Below, in pieces: positions 47,098 through 56,039 of a DNA stretch of 64,000 bases. The translations under genes and the position numbers were made by a program. The stretch is from an uncultured Alistipes sp. (GTDB lineage Bacteria; Bacteroidota; Bacteroidia; Bacteroidales; Rikenellaceae), in NCBI GenBank assembly GCA_947591475.1, contig CANQDE010000004.1, positions 124,001 through 188,000 on the forward strand, written 5' to 3'. The notes beneath the pieces are model-generated. The model saw only the letters and a program-made list of their open reading frames with translations. It was not told the DNA's origin and did no database searches. Every line of letters begins with the position of its first letter. The first letter of the stretch is position 1.

Positions 47098-47985
47098 ATG
47101 ATAAAACATATTTTTCTTCTTTTCGCCATTCTGCCAATGGCCGTCGGCGCATCGGCGCAGCCCGAACAAGCGCCTGCAAAGGGACCCGACCACGTTCTGA
47201 AAATTTGGAACAACGCCACCGCACCCCATTCCAACGGCATCACGACGCCGGAAGTCAGCAACGCATCCGGTCGGGTGGAAAATGTCTCGGAAACGACGCT
47301 CTCCATTTTCAAGGCCGACCCGTCGAAGGCTACGGGACAGGCGATCGTCATCTGCCCGGGCGGCGGTTATGCGCGTCTGGCGATGGAACACGAAGGATTC
47401 CAGATGGCCCGTTGGTTTGCCGAGAACGGCATCACGGCCGCCGTGTTGAAATACCGTATGCCCAAGGGCCATTGCGAAGTGCCGCTCGAAGATGCCGAAC
47501 AGGCCCTGCGTATCATGAAAGGCGAGGTCGCCGGCGCCGAAGGATTCATCGCATCGCAGGTCGGCATTGCCGGATGTTCGGCGGGCGGTCATCTCGCCGC
47601 AATGGTTTCGACGATGGGGGCCGTGCGTCCCGCGTTCTCGATTCTGTTCTATCCGGTCATCACGGGCGAAGCGGGCAAGTGCCACAAGGGGTCGTTCGAC
47701 AATCTGTTGGGCGTCGACCGTACGGAGGAGCAGTCGGCTTACTACTCCTTGCAGAACCGCGTAACGGCGGCGACGCCTCCGGCTTTGTTGTTGCTTTCGG
47801 ATGACGATCGGGCCGTGCCCACCGTCAGCAGCACGTCGTATTACGATGCGTTGAAGGCGCAGGGCATCCGGGCGTCGATGCACATCTATCCTTCGGGCGG
47901 CCACGGTTGGGGCATGCGCGACGGATTCGCTTACAAGGCGCAGTGGCAGCAGGCTGTTTTGGACTGGCTCGAAACGCTGAAATAA
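47098..47985 (+). CDS. Secreted alpha/beta-hydrolase esterase (acetyl-xylan-esterase-like)
   Basis: The protein has 295 residues. The signal peptide ends at GASAQ. The alpha/beta-hydrolase fold has the oxyanion segment CPGGGY (86-91), nucleophile Ser161 in GCSAGGHLA, the acid in SDDDRAVP (Asp236 or 237) and His269 in GGHGWGMRDG. It resembles Bacteroidota esterases that deacetylate plant polysaccharides, but its position beside prfA rather than in a utilization locus leaves the substrate open. It ends 9 bp before prfA. Confidence 0.83.
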   Translation: MIKHIFLLFAILPMAVGASAQPEQAPAKGPDHVLKIWNNATAPHSNGITTPEVSNASGRVENVSETTLSIFKADPSKATGQAIVICPGGGYARLAMEHEGFQMARWFAENGITAAVLKYRMPKGHCEVPLEDAEQALRIMKGEVAGAEGFIASQVGIAGCSAGGHLAAMVSTMGAVRPAFSILFYPVITGEAGKCHKGSFDNLLGVDRTEEQSAYYSLQNRVTAATPPALLLLSDDDRAVPTVSSTSYYDALKAQGIRASMHIYPSGGHGWGMRDGFAYKAQWQQAVLDWLETLK

Positions 47986-47994
47986 TCATTTTTT

Positions 47995-49080
47995 ATGGCA
48001 GATAATACGATTTTGACCCGCTTGGACGGGCTGAAACTCAAGTACGAGGAGACCGGTCAGAAACTCACCGATCCCGAAGTCATCGCCGATGTCAAACAAT
48101 TCGTCCAACTGACGAAGGAGTACAAGGAGCTCGAACCCATCATCGAGACCTCGGAACGTTATCGCACGGCGCTCGCCAATCTGGCCGAGGCCAAGGATAC
48201 GCTCGTCAACGACAAGGACGAGGAACTGCGCGAAATGGCGCGCGAGATGATCGCCGAACTGGAACCCGAAATCGCCCGTTTGGAGGAGGAGATCAAGTTA
48301 CTGTTGATTCCCAAAGACCCGCAGGATTCGAAGAACGCCATCGTCGAGATTCGCGGCGGCACGGGCGGCGACGAGGCGGCGTTGTTCGCGGGCGACCTGT
48401 TGCGCATGTACACCAAGTACATCGAATCGAAGGGCTGGCGCTACGAAATCACGTCGTTCTCCGACGGTGCGGCCGGCGGTTACAAGGAGGTCGTGATGAA
48501 GGTAACGGGCCAGAACGTCTACGGTACGCTCAAATACGAATCGGGCGTGCACCGCGTGCAGCGTGTGCCCCAGACCGAGACGCAGGGACGTGTCCATACG
48601 TCGGCGGCTTCGGTGGCTGTGCTGCCCGAGGCCGAGGAGTTCGACGTCGAGATTTCGATGAACGACATCCGCAAGGATATTTTCTGTGCCAGCGGCCCGG
48701 GCGGCCAGTCGGTCAACACGACCTATTCGGCCATCCGTCTGACCCACATCCCGACGGGCATCGTCGTGCAGTGTCAGGATCAGAAATCGCAGTTGAAAAA
48801 TTTTGATAAGGCGTTTGAGGAGCTGCGTACGCGCGTCTTTAACCTCGAATACTCGAAATACCTCGACGAAATCGCTTCGAAGCGCAAGACGATGGTTTCG
48901 ACGGGCGACCGCTCGGCCAAAATCCGAACCTATAACTATCCGCAAGGCCGCATCACCGACCACCGCATCAACTATACGATCTACAACCTTTCGGCTTTCA
49001 TGGACGGCGACATCCAGGATTGCATCGACCATCTGATCGTGGCCGAGAATGCCGAACGGCTCAAAGAGAGCGAGCTTTGA
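47995..49080 (+). CDS. prfA: Peptide chain release factor 1
   Basis: This 361-residue protein has the codon-recognition tripeptide region PQT (192-194, in VPQTETQGRVHTSAA) and the catalytic GGQ (236-238, in ASGPGGQSVNTT). The N-terminal helical domain is normal, and GGTGGDEAALFAGDL is conserved. It releases peptides at UAA and UAG codons. The Gln of GGQ is the usual methylation site. It shares its strand with the upstream esterase (9 bp gap). Confidence 0.97.
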   Translation: MADNTILTRLDGLKLKYEETGQKLTDPEVIADVKQFVQLTKEYKELEPIIETSERYRTALANLAEAKDTLVNDKDEELREMAREMIAELEPEIARLEEEIKLLLIPKDPQDSKNAIVEIRGGTGGDEAALFAGDLLRMYTKYIESKGWRYEITSFSDGAAGGYKEVVMKVTGQNVYGTLKYESGVHRVQRVPQTETQGRVHTSAASVAVLPEAEEFDVEISMNDIRKDIFCASGPGGQSVNTTYSAIRLTHIPTGIVVQCQDQKSQLKNFDKAFEELRTRVFNLEYSKYLDEIASKRKTMVSTGDRSAKIRTYNYPQGRITDHRINYTIYNLSAFMDGDIQDCIDHLIVAENAERLKESEL

Positions 49081-49198
49081 TTGGCAAAGCGTAGTGTGGC
49101 CAGCGGGGTACGGAATGCGGATTGCTGTGAGGAACTGTGGACGGTCGGCCGGACAATAATTTTCAGTATGCGCCGTTGGTTGGAAAAAGTGCGGAGGC

Positions 49199-49747
49199 AT
49201 GAAAAAGTACGTCATATTGTTTTTAGTGGTGTTGTCCGTTGCGGTTTCGATTGCGCAGCAGCAACAGCCGCTTTATATTGTCAACGGTCAGCCGACGACG
49301 GAGGGAATCGACCGGATTCCGCCCGAGGACATCGAGCGAATCGAGACGCTGCCGGCCGACGAGGAGACCATTGCCCGCTACGGGTTGCAGGCCTCGAACG
49401 GGGTGGTGCTGGTTACGCTGCGTTACGACAAACCGGCCCGTTTCGACGTCGACGGCATGACCTTCGGCGAATACATCGCCCGACAGGTCAAGTGGAAAGC
49501 CGATGATCCGGCGGCACGGGTCGTGTTGCGGTATACGGTAACGCCCGAGGGTCGGACGGTGGTCGCTGCGGAACTCGAATCGACCGATAACCGTTTGAAA
49601 CGTAGGGTGTTGAAGGCGGTCGAGGAGGCACCGGACTGGCATCCGGCCATGAAGGAGGGCCTTCCCGTCGCGAGCGAGGGCGTGTTGCGCATCCAGTTGC
49701 CCGAAGGCAAGCCGATGCCCCGTCAGATGGAGTTGGTTTTTTATTAG
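49199..49747 (+). CDS. Small exported protein combining a TonB-receptor plug-like segment and a TonB C-terminal-like domain
   Basis: The protein has 182 residues. The signal peptide ends at SIAQ. Residues ~24-75 (LYIVNGQPTTEGIDRIPPED, IERIETLPADEETIARYG, LQASNGVVLVTL) reproduce the core of a SusC plug domain. Residues ~88-182 (ARVVLRYTVTPEGRTVVAAE, LKRRVLKAVEEAPDWHPA) resemble the TonB C-terminal domain that contacts receptors. No beta-barrel and no N-terminal membrane anchor beyond the signal are present. It may be a periplasmic adaptor or decoy in TonB signalling; that is inference. The 118 bp upstream contain nothing recognised. Its stop TAG lies in a TTTTTTATTAGCGCG repeat. Confidence 0.65.
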   Translation: MKKYVILFLVVLSVAVSIAQQQQPLYIVNGQPTTEGIDRIPPEDIERIETLPADEETIARYGLQASNGVVLVTLRYDKPARFDVDGMTFGEYIARQVKWKADDPAARVVLRYTVTPEGRTVVAAELESTDNRLKRRVLKAVEEAPDWHPAMKEGLPVASEGVLRIQLPEGKPMPRQMELVFY

Positions 49748-49805
49748 CGCGACCGACCGTTATCGTGTATCAGCGGGTCATTTGCGCTACCGCCCTTACC
49801 GCATG
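49737..49805 (+). repeat. TTATTAGCGCG repeat at the 3' end of the plug/TonB-C gene
   Basis: TTTTTTATTAGCGCGACCGA, then CCGTTATCGTG and TTTGCGCTACCGCC, is a diverged copy of the family seen at 13.9 and 43 kb. The upstream gene's stop codon is inside it. Confidence 0.45.
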
Positions 49806-49871
49806 AGTGGGGTATCGCACTCCGACGAAGAAAGCCCTCGCAAGTCAGAATAAAAAACAGAGAAAATCGCC

Positions 49872-50792
49872 ATGAAAACCAACTCGTTATCAGCTTGGAT
49901 ATTGGCCGTGCGGCCCTATTCGCTGGGGAATTCCGTAATCCTTGTCTGCGTCGCTTCGGCGTTGGCCTTTGCCGACGGAGAATTCCGATGGTTGCCCGCC
50001 TTGTTGTGCCTGCTGTTCGCCGTGGCGATGCAATGCACCGCCAATTTGGTCAACGATTTGTGGGACTTCCTGAAAGGGGCCGACCGGCCCGACCGGTTAG
50101 GCCCCGACCGCGCTTTCGCCAAAGGGCTCATCACGCTGCCCGCCATGAAAGCCGGTATCGCCGGATTCACGGCGGTCGCTTGCATCGTGGGTTGCGGTTT
50201 GTTGGCGTGGGCCCTGCACGCGGATATGCTCCGTTACGGCGGATGGGAATTGATTGCTGCGGGAGCCGCCTGCGTCATGTTCGCCTATTTCTATACGGCG
50301 GGCCCCTGGCCGCTGGCCTATCACGGTCTGGGCGACGTGGCCGTTTTCTTGTTTTTCGGCATAATTCCCGTAACGTTCACCTACTTCTTGCAAACGGGAA
50401 CATGGAGCACGGCGAGCCTGCTCGCTGCGGCGGCCTGCGGATTGGCGATCGACACAATGCTGATGGTCAATAATTTCCGCGACCGCGAGGAGGATGCCCG
50501 TTGCGGCAAACGCACGATCGTCGTCTGCCTGGGGGCCGGTGCGGGCCGGTGGGGCTATCTCGCCTTGGGTGTCGGGGCCGTGGTGCTTTGCCTTTCGTTG
50601 CTTTTATTGGGTCGTCCGGTGGCCGCCTTGTTGCCGCTGCCCTATCTGTTCGTGCATGTTGCGACCTGGCGCAAGATGGTGCGCATCGACCACGGAGAGG
50701 AATTGGATGTCTGTCTCGGCGAAACGGCCCGCAATATCTGGATTTTCGGGTTGCTGTTCACGCTCGGCATCCTGCTCGACAGCCTCTTATGA
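49872..50792 (+). CDS. menA: 1,4-dihydroxy-2-naphthoate polyprenyltransferase
   Basis: This 306-residue UbiA-family membrane protein has about eight hydrophobic helices. The first Asp-rich motif is NDLWDFLKGAD (61-71) and the second is NNFRDREEDARCGKRTI. The GPDRAFAKGLIT stretch and order match MenA, which attaches the isoprenoid tail in menaquinone synthesis. Its stop overlaps the xseA start (ATGA), so the two are translationally coupled. Confidence 0.9.
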   Translation: MKTNSLSAWILAVRPYSLGNSVILVCVASALAFADGEFRWLPALLCLLFAVAMQCTANLVNDLWDFLKGADRPDRLGPDRAFAKGLITLPAMKAGIAGFTAVACIVGCGLLAWALHADMLRYGGWELIAAGAACVMFAYFYTAGPWPLAYHGLGDVAVFLFFGIIPVTFTYFLQTGTWSTASLLAAAACGLAIDTMLMVNNFRDREEDARCGKRTIVVCLGAGAGRWGYLALGVGAVVLCLSLLLLGRPVAALLPLPYLFVHVATWRKMVRIDHGEELDVCLGETARNIWIFGLLFTLGILLDSLL

Positions 50793-52030
50793 CGGAACGG
50801 GAACATATCACGCTGAAAGAGTTGCAGCGGATGGTGAAGCTGACGCTCGACGAGCGTTTCGCTTTGCCGGTGTGGGTGAGCGCCGAAATCTCGGAAATCA
50901 AGGTCAATTATTCGGGCCATTGCTATCTGGAACTGGTCGAAAAGGGAACCGACGACGGTCTGCCGACGGCCCAAGCTCGGGCGGTCATCTGGCGCAGCCA
51001 GTTTCCGCGCATCTCGGCCCGCTTCGAATCCGAAACGGGCCAGCGGCTCGTGGCCGGTATCCGGTTGCTGGCCAAAGTGCTGGTCTCCTATCATGAATTA
51101 TATGGTTTTTCGTTGCAAATTACCGATATAGACCCTGCGTTTACCGTCGGCGACCTCGAACGCCAGCGGCAGCAGACCATCGCGCAGTTGCACGAAGACG
51201 GCGTGTGGGAAATGAACCGTTCGCTACCGATGCCCGATGTCGTGCAGCGGGTAGCCGTCGTGTCGAGCGCGCAGGCGGCCGGTTATCAGGATTTTTGCAA
51301 GGAGCTGGCCAAGAGCCCCTACCGGTTCGAAACCGTGCTGTTCGATGCTTTCATGCAAGGGGCTGCCGCCGAGGATTCCATTATTTCGGCCTTGTGCGAG
51401 GTCGCTGCCCGACCGGAACGCTTCGATGTCGTGGTGATGATTCGCGGAGGCGGTTCGCGCAGCGATTTGACCTGCTTCGACAGCTATCGGCTGTGCACCT
51501 ATGTGGCGCAGTTTCCGCTGCCCGTTCTGACCGGTATCGGGCACGACAAAGATACGAGCGTCGCTGATTTGGTGGCGCATACGGCCCTCAAAACGCCTAC
51601 CGCTGTGGCGGGCTGGCTCGTCGACCGGATGGCCGATGCCGAAGGACGGCTCGATGTGGCGGCGTTGCAACTGCATGACGCGGTGCAGACGATGCTACAT
51701 GACGTTTCGGTGCATTTGGAACGTTTTTCGGGCGACCTGCGCGAGACGGCGGCGACCTTCTTCACGCGGCGGAGCCTGCGGCTGGAACATTTGGCGGAGG
51801 GGCTGCCGATGGCCGTTCGGGAGTTGCTGGAGCGTCGGAAGAAAGAGCTGGACGCCGCCGCAGAATGGATGGCCGGCTATGCGCCCGAACGGATTCTGCA
51901 GTTAGGGTTCGCGGTCGTGCGGAAAGAGGGTCGGGCCTGCATTTCGGCCGAACAGGTACGGGTCGGCGATCGGCTCTCCGTCGAATGGATCGACGGCCGC
52001 AGGTCGGTTACGGTCGATGAGGAAGCATAA
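50789..52030 (+). CDS. xseA: Exodeoxyribonuclease VII large subunit
   Basis: The start at 50789 overlaps the menA stop and gives the expected N-terminus (ITLKELQRMVKLTLDERF). The 413-residue protein has the OB-fold tRNA_anti-like domain (LPVWVSAEISEIKVNYSGH) and the catalytic region VVVMIRGGGSRSDL and LTGIGHDKDTS. It degrades single-stranded DNA with the small subunit XseB, which is not encoded next to it here; a tRNA gene follows. The longer frame to 50501 overlaps menA and is not used. Confidence 0.93.
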   Translation: MTEREHITLKELQRMVKLTLDERFALPVWVSAEISEIKVNYSGHCYLELVEKGTDDGLPTAQARAVIWRSQFPRISARFESETGQRLVAGIRLLAKVLVSYHELYGFSLQITDIDPAFTVGDLERQRQQTIAQLHEDGVWEMNRSLPMPDVVQRVAVVSSAQAAGYQDFCKELAKSPYRFETVLFDAFMQGAAAEDSIISALCEVAARPERFDVVVMIRGGGSRSDLTCFDSYRLCTYVAQFPLPVLTGIGHDKDTSVADLVAHTALKTPTAVAGWLVDRMADAEGRLDVAALQLHDAVQTMLHDVSVHLERFSGDLRETAATFFTRRSLRLEHLAEGLPMAVRELLERRKKELDAAAEWMAGYAPERILQLGFAVVRKEGRACISAEQVRVGDRLSVEWIDGRRSVTVDEEA

Positions 52031-52064
52031 AAAAGGGTGCAGCTCGATCAAATTGCCCCCTTCG

Positions 52065-52136
52065 TAGCCCCACCGCGACTCGAACGCGAATTTAGGGTTT
52101 AGGAAACCCTCGTTCTATCCCTTGAACTATGAGGCC
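52065..52136 (-). tRNA. tRNA-Arg (anticodon CCU)
   Basis: The minus-strand cloverleaf has acceptor GGCCTCA with TGGGGCT (two G-U pairs), D-arm GTTC..GAAC, anticodon stem AGGGT/ACCCT with loop TTCCTAA, and T-arm TCGCG-TTCGAGT-CGCGG. The discriminator is A. It reads AGG codons. CCA is not encoded. Confidence 0.93.
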
Positions 52137-52172
52137 GTGAGCGTACGGCGACGCGCCGTCGGCAGGCATCCG

Positions 52173-52442
52173 TCAACGCGGAATGTCGCAGGCCGAACAG
52201 TTGCCCGTACATCCCGCAATCGGTTCGCCTTTTGTCTCTGAACTTCCCGAGCAGGCCGCCCGGCCGTCGGCTTCGCGGGTCTCCTGCACGGCGCACTTGA
52301 TGCCCAGCCGCTGCATGTTTTTGTTGGTCGCAATCTCCGAATCGATCGGATGCCCCTTGAAAATCAACGTAAGGGAGAGCCCGACGACGAACAGTGCGAC
52401 GGCGCCGACCGAAAACAACAAGACGATGAACCACGTGGGCAT
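52173..52442 (-). CDS. Small single-span membrane protein with Cys-rich tail
   Basis: The start at 52442 places a transmembrane helix (~3-28, WFIVLLFSVGAVALFVVGLSL) at the N-terminus; the frame to 52583 overlaps the trkA start region. The 89-residue product continues IFKGHPIDSEIATNKNMQRLGIKC and ends with CSGSSETKGEPIAGCTGNCSACDIPR. Five or more Cys in the tail may bind a metal or form disulfides. A similar small protein is common in Bacteroidota, but I know no function. It is divergent from trkA, with a 127-bp spacer. Confidence 0.7.
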   Translation of the reverse strand: MPTWFIVLLFSVGAVALFVVGLSLTLIFKGHPIDSEIATNKNMQRLGIKCAVQETREADGRAACSGSSETKGEPIAGCTGNCSACDIPR

Positions 52443-52569
52443 GGACGATTCTCGATTGAAAATTTGGGCATTCTCCGGCAAATTTATACATTTGTAAGGG
52501 AATTTGCAAACGCCTCGTCCGTTTCTTGCCGGAGGAGCGCCGCTGCTATGTAATGGAACGAATCGAATC

Positions 52570-53910
52570 ATGAAAATCGTCATTGCCGGAGCCGGCGAAA
52601 TGGGCAGTCATCTGGCCCGCATGCTGAGCGGTAACGGCCACGAAATCAACATCATCGATCCCGATGGAAAACTGCTCGCCGAGGTGGGCAGTCTGGCCGA
52701 TGTCGTCTCCGTCGAGGGCGATTCGACCGCGTTCGGAGTGCTGCGGAAGGCGTCGGTCCGCAAATGCGACCTCTTCATCGCCGTCAACCACGAGGAAAAC
52801 GACAACATCGTCGCCGCTATGATGGCCAAGAAGTTGGGCGCCCGCAAGTCGATTGCCCGCATCGACAACAACGAATACTTGGAACCCAACAACAAGGAGA
52901 TATTCATCGACATGGGCATCGACTATCTGTTCTATCCCGAGAAGGTCGCGGCCAACGAGGTCATCAATCTGTTGGGCCATACGTCGACCACCGAATACGT
53001 CGATTTTTCGAGTGGCAAACTCTCGCTGGTGGTCTTCCGTTTGGAGGCTTCGTCGCCGCTGGTCGGGACATTGCTGACGGGCTTCGACGAGGAGCAGGCC
53101 CAGTTGAATTTCCGCACCGTGGCCATCACGCGCGGCGGACAGACCATCATCCCGCGGCGCGAGGAGCATCTGATGGAGGGCGATGTGATCTACGTCATTA
53201 CCTGTCAAGACACCCTGCACGAAGTGCTGGAGCTGTCGGGGCAGACCAATGTCGAGGTCAAGAACATGATGATTCTGGGCGGTTCGCGCATCGGCATCCG
53301 CATCGCTACGGAGTTGCAGGACGAAGTGAATATCAAGCTGGTAGAGTACAACCAAGAAAAGGCCTACCGGCTGGCCGAACTGCTCGAAAAGACGTTGATT
53401 ATCAACGAGGACGGCCGCAATACGGAGGTGATGCTCGAGGAGGGCCTTCCGAACATGGACGCCTTCGTGGCCGTAACGGGCCGCAGCGAGACCAACATCC
53501 TCGCGGCGATGTTAGCGAAACGCATGGGGGTGAAGAAGGTGATTGCCGAGGTCGAAAACCTCAATTACATCGACTTGGCGGAGTCGATCGGCATCGACAC
53601 CATCATCAACAAGAAATTGGTTACGGCGTCGAACATCTTCCGGTTTACCATGTCGACCGACGTGCAGGCCATCAAGTGCCTGACGGGCAGCGATGCCGAA
53701 GTTTTAGAATTTATCGTAAAGCCCAATTCGCCGGCCACGAAGTGCCGCATCCGCGATTTGGGAATGCCCGAAGGGACGATCATCGGCGGCATCGTGCGGG
53801 GCGACAAGGTGTTCATTGCGGTGGACAATACGGAAATCAACGCCTACGATCGCGTGGTGGTCTTCGCCATGCCGGAATCGGTGGGCAAGGTGGGTTATTA
53901 TTTCAATTAG
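52570..53910 (+). CDS. trkA: Trk potassium transport NAD-binding protein
   Basis: The start at 52570 gives MKIVIAGAGEMGSHLARML, the classic Rossmann start. The 446-residue protein has two RCK units, each a TrkA_N NAD-binding domain (GAGEMG and GGSRIG) followed by a TrkA_C domain (EYVDFSSGKLSLVVFRL; IKCLTGSDAEVLEFIVK). It sits on the cytosolic face of TrkH and gates K+ uptake. trkH is not in the window. It begins a rightward operon with the GH3, deoxynucleoside kinase and methyltransferase genes (gaps 9, 11 and 12 bp). Confidence 0.95.
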   Translation: MKIVIAGAGEMGSHLARMLSGNGHEINIIDPDGKLLAEVGSLADVVSVEGDSTAFGVLRKASVRKCDLFIAVNHEENDNIVAAMMAKKLGARKSIARIDNNEYLEPNNKEIFIDMGIDYLFYPEKVAANEVINLLGHTSTTEYVDFSSGKLSLVVFRLEASSPLVGTLLTGFDEEQAQLNFRTVAITRGGQTIIPRREEHLMEGDVIYVITCQDTLHEVLELSGQTNVEVKNMMILGGSRIGIRIATELQDEVNIKLVEYNQEKAYRLAELLEKTLIINEDGRNTEVMLEEGLPNMDAFVAVTGRSETNILAAMLAKRMGVKKVIAEVENLNYIDLAESIGIDTIINKKLVTASNIFRFTMSTDVQAIKCLTGSDAEVLEFIVKPNSPATKCRIRDLGMPEGTIIGGIVRGDKVFIAVDNTEINAYDRVVVFAMPESVGKVGYYFN

Positions 53911-53919
53911 GAGCAGGCG

Positions 53920-55377
53920 ATGTCTCTACGAAACAGTATATTACGGGCCTTCTTCGCGCCTCGGCTGCGGGCCGTCGACCGCTTCCGGCGCTATCCTGCC
54001 GAAATGCAGGAACGGATGTTGCGGAAGTTATTGCGGCGCGGTGCGCAGACCGATTTCGGTCGGCAGTACGACCTGCGGTCGGTGCACACGGTCGAGCAGT
54101 TCCAGTCGCGGGTCGACACGTTCGATTACGACACGTTCAAGCCCTATATCGAACGGATGAAGGCGGGCGAACGCGACGTTACGGCATCCGGTCGGGTGCG
54201 GCTTTTCGCCCGATCGTCGGGCACGACGTCCGACCGCAGCAAATACATTCCTGTAACGCGCGAATCGGTTCTGTGGAACCATACGCTCGGCATGCGCGAC
54301 GTCGCCACGCTCTTCGCCGCCAATCATCCCGATACGCAGGTCTTCGACGGTAAGACGCTGACCCTCGGCGGGTCGTGCTGCATGGAGAACGGTTATCTCG
54401 CCGGCGATTTGTCGGCCGTGTTGATCCGCGAAATGAACTTCTGGAGCGGCTGGTTCCGTGCGCCGCGCACCGAAACGGCCGTCATCCCCGATTTCCACGA
54501 AAAGGCCGACGCCATCTGCCGCGAATGCGTGGGCGAGCACATCACCTCGTTTGCGGGGGTTCCGTCGTGGAATCTGGCGTTGATGCGGCGCGTGCTGGAG
54601 TACACCGGCAAACGTCATCTGTTGGAGGTGTGGCCCGACCTGTGTCTGTTCGCGCACGGCGGCGTGGAGTTCGCGCCTTACCGGAGTTCGTTCGAAGAGT
54701 TGATTCCTTCGGAGAGGATGAATTACATGGAGACTTACAATGCCTCGGAGGGATTTTTCGCCTTGGCCGACGATCCGTCGCGCAGCGACATGCTGCTGAT
54801 GCTCGATTACGGAACGTTTTACGAGTTCCGCGACGGCGACCGCATCGTCCCGCTCGAAGGGGTCGAGTGCGGTCGAGCCTACGCGATGCTCATCACCTCG
54901 AACAACGGCCTGTGGCGTTATGAAATCGGCGATCGGGTGGAGTTCACCTCGACGAATCCCTACCGGATTCGTTTCGCCGGTCGCACACGGCAGTATATCA
55001 ATGTTTTCGGCGAGGAGTTGATCGTCGATAACGCCGATCGGGCGTTGGTTGAAGCGTGCCATGCGACGGGTGCCCGCGTGAGCGAATACAGCGTGGCGCC
55101 GTGCTACATGTCGCTGCAGCATCGGGGAGCGCACGAGTGGTTCGTGGAGTTCGAGCAGGAGCCCGAAAGCCGCGAACGGTTCGCCGAGGAGCTCGACCGC
55201 GCGTTGCGGGCCGTCAATTCAGACTACGACGCGAAGCGCGAAACGACGCTCGAACGCCAGCATCTGACGGTGCTTCCGTCGGGTACGTTCCTGCAATGGA
55301 TGCGCGACCATCGGAAGAACAAGGTGCCGCGGTTGGTCAACGACCGGCACGTGGCGGAGCAGCTGAAAACGGAATAA
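53920..55377 (+). CDS. GH3 (Gretchen Hagen 3)-type acyl-adenylating enzyme family protein
   Basis: The protein has 485 residues. It resembles the plant GH3 auxin-amino-acid synthetase family found in many Bacteroidota. It has the ATP-binding loop FARSSGTTSDRSKYIPVT, GVPSWNLALMRRVLEY, the adenylation motif METYNASEGFFAL and LWRYEIGDRVEF followed by FAGRTRQYINVFGEEL. It should activate a carboxylic acid as an acyl-adenylate and transfer it to an amine, but the bacterial substrates are unknown. It is unrelated to glycoside hydrolase family 3. It lies 9 bp after trkA. Confidence 0.88.
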   Translation: MSLRNSILRAFFAPRLRAVDRFRRYPAEMQERMLRKLLRRGAQTDFGRQYDLRSVHTVEQFQSRVDTFDYDTFKPYIERMKAGERDVTASGRVRLFARSSGTTSDRSKYIPVTRESVLWNHTLGMRDVATLFAANHPDTQVFDGKTLTLGGSCCMENGYLAGDLSAVLIREMNFWSGWFRAPRTETAVIPDFHEKADAICRECVGEHITSFAGVPSWNLALMRRVLEYTGKRHLLEVWPDLCLFAHGGVEFAPYRSSFEELIPSERMNYMETYNASEGFFALADDPSRSDMLLMLDYGTFYEFRDGDRIVPLEGVECGRAYAMLITSNNGLWRYEIGDRVEFTSTNPYRIRFAGRTRQYINVFGEELIVDNADRALVEACHATGARVSEYSVAPCYMSLQHRGAHEWFVEFEQEPESRERFAEELDRALRAVNSDYDAKRETTLERQHLTVLPSGTFLQWMRDHRKNKVPRLVNDRHVAEQLKTE

Positions 55378-55388
55378 AACTTACAACT

Positions 55389-56027
55389 ATGTATATAGCC
55401 ATAGCAGGAAATATCGGAAGCGGCAAGACGACGCTCACGCAGATGTTGACGGAGCGTTATCATGCCAAAGCCTATCTCGAAGAGGTGGACAATCCCTACA
55501 TCGGCGATTTCTACGAGGATATGAAGCGTTGGGCGTTCAATCTGCAAATCTGCTTCCTCGGCAGCCGCATCCAGCAGACGATGGATATGCTGCGCGAAAA
55601 TTCGTCGGGATATATCTTCCAAGACCGGACCATCTACGAGGATGCCCATATCTTTGCGGGTAATCTGCACGAAATGGGGTTGATGTCGGGCCGCGACTTC
55701 GAGACCTACATGAAGTTGTTCCGGCTGTTCACCACCGTGATTCCGCAACCCGACCTGTTGATCTATCTGAAAGCGGATGTTCCGACCCTCATCCACCAAA
55801 TTCGCAAGCGGGGCCGAGAATACGAGATGAATATCGACGAGAATTACCTCCGGCGTCTGAACGGCAAGTACAACGACTGGATCGAACACGGTTATCGGGG
55901 CGAAATGTTGGTCATCGACAAGGATCGCGAAGATTTCGTCGAGGATGCTTCGGTCTTCGAGCGCATCTGCGCGGCGGTCGACGAGCGCGAGACGAGATTG
56001 GCCGGATACAACCCTTCGTTGTTTTAA
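55389..56027 (+). CDS. Deoxynucleoside kinase
   Basis: The start at 55389 gives MYIAIAGNIGSGKTTLTQML, with the P-loop at 7-15. The 212-residue length, EEVDNPYIGDFYEDMKRWAF, the DRTIYEDAHIFA (DRS-like) segment and the lid RKRGREYE fit the dNK/dGK family. It phosphorylates deoxynucleosides for nucleotide salvage. Reading frames that extend further upstream overlap the GH3-family gene and are not used. Confidence 0.92.
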   Translation: MYIAIAGNIGSGKTTLTQMLTERYHAKAYLEEVDNPYIGDFYEDMKRWAFNLQICFLGSRIQQTMDMLRENSSGYIFQDRTIYEDAHIFAGNLHEMGLMSGRDFETYMKLFRLFTTVIPQPDLLIYLKADVPTLIHQIRKRGREYEMNIDENYLRRLNGKYNDWIEHGYRGEMLVIDKDREDFVEDASVFERICAAVDERETRLAGYNPSLF

Positions 56028-56039
56028 TCATCGGGCGGA

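Noticed and set aside
52031..52064. xseB (exodeoxyribonuclease VII small subunit) expected after xseA
   Set aside because: Only 34 bp separate xseA from the tRNA-Arg gene and no coding frame fits.
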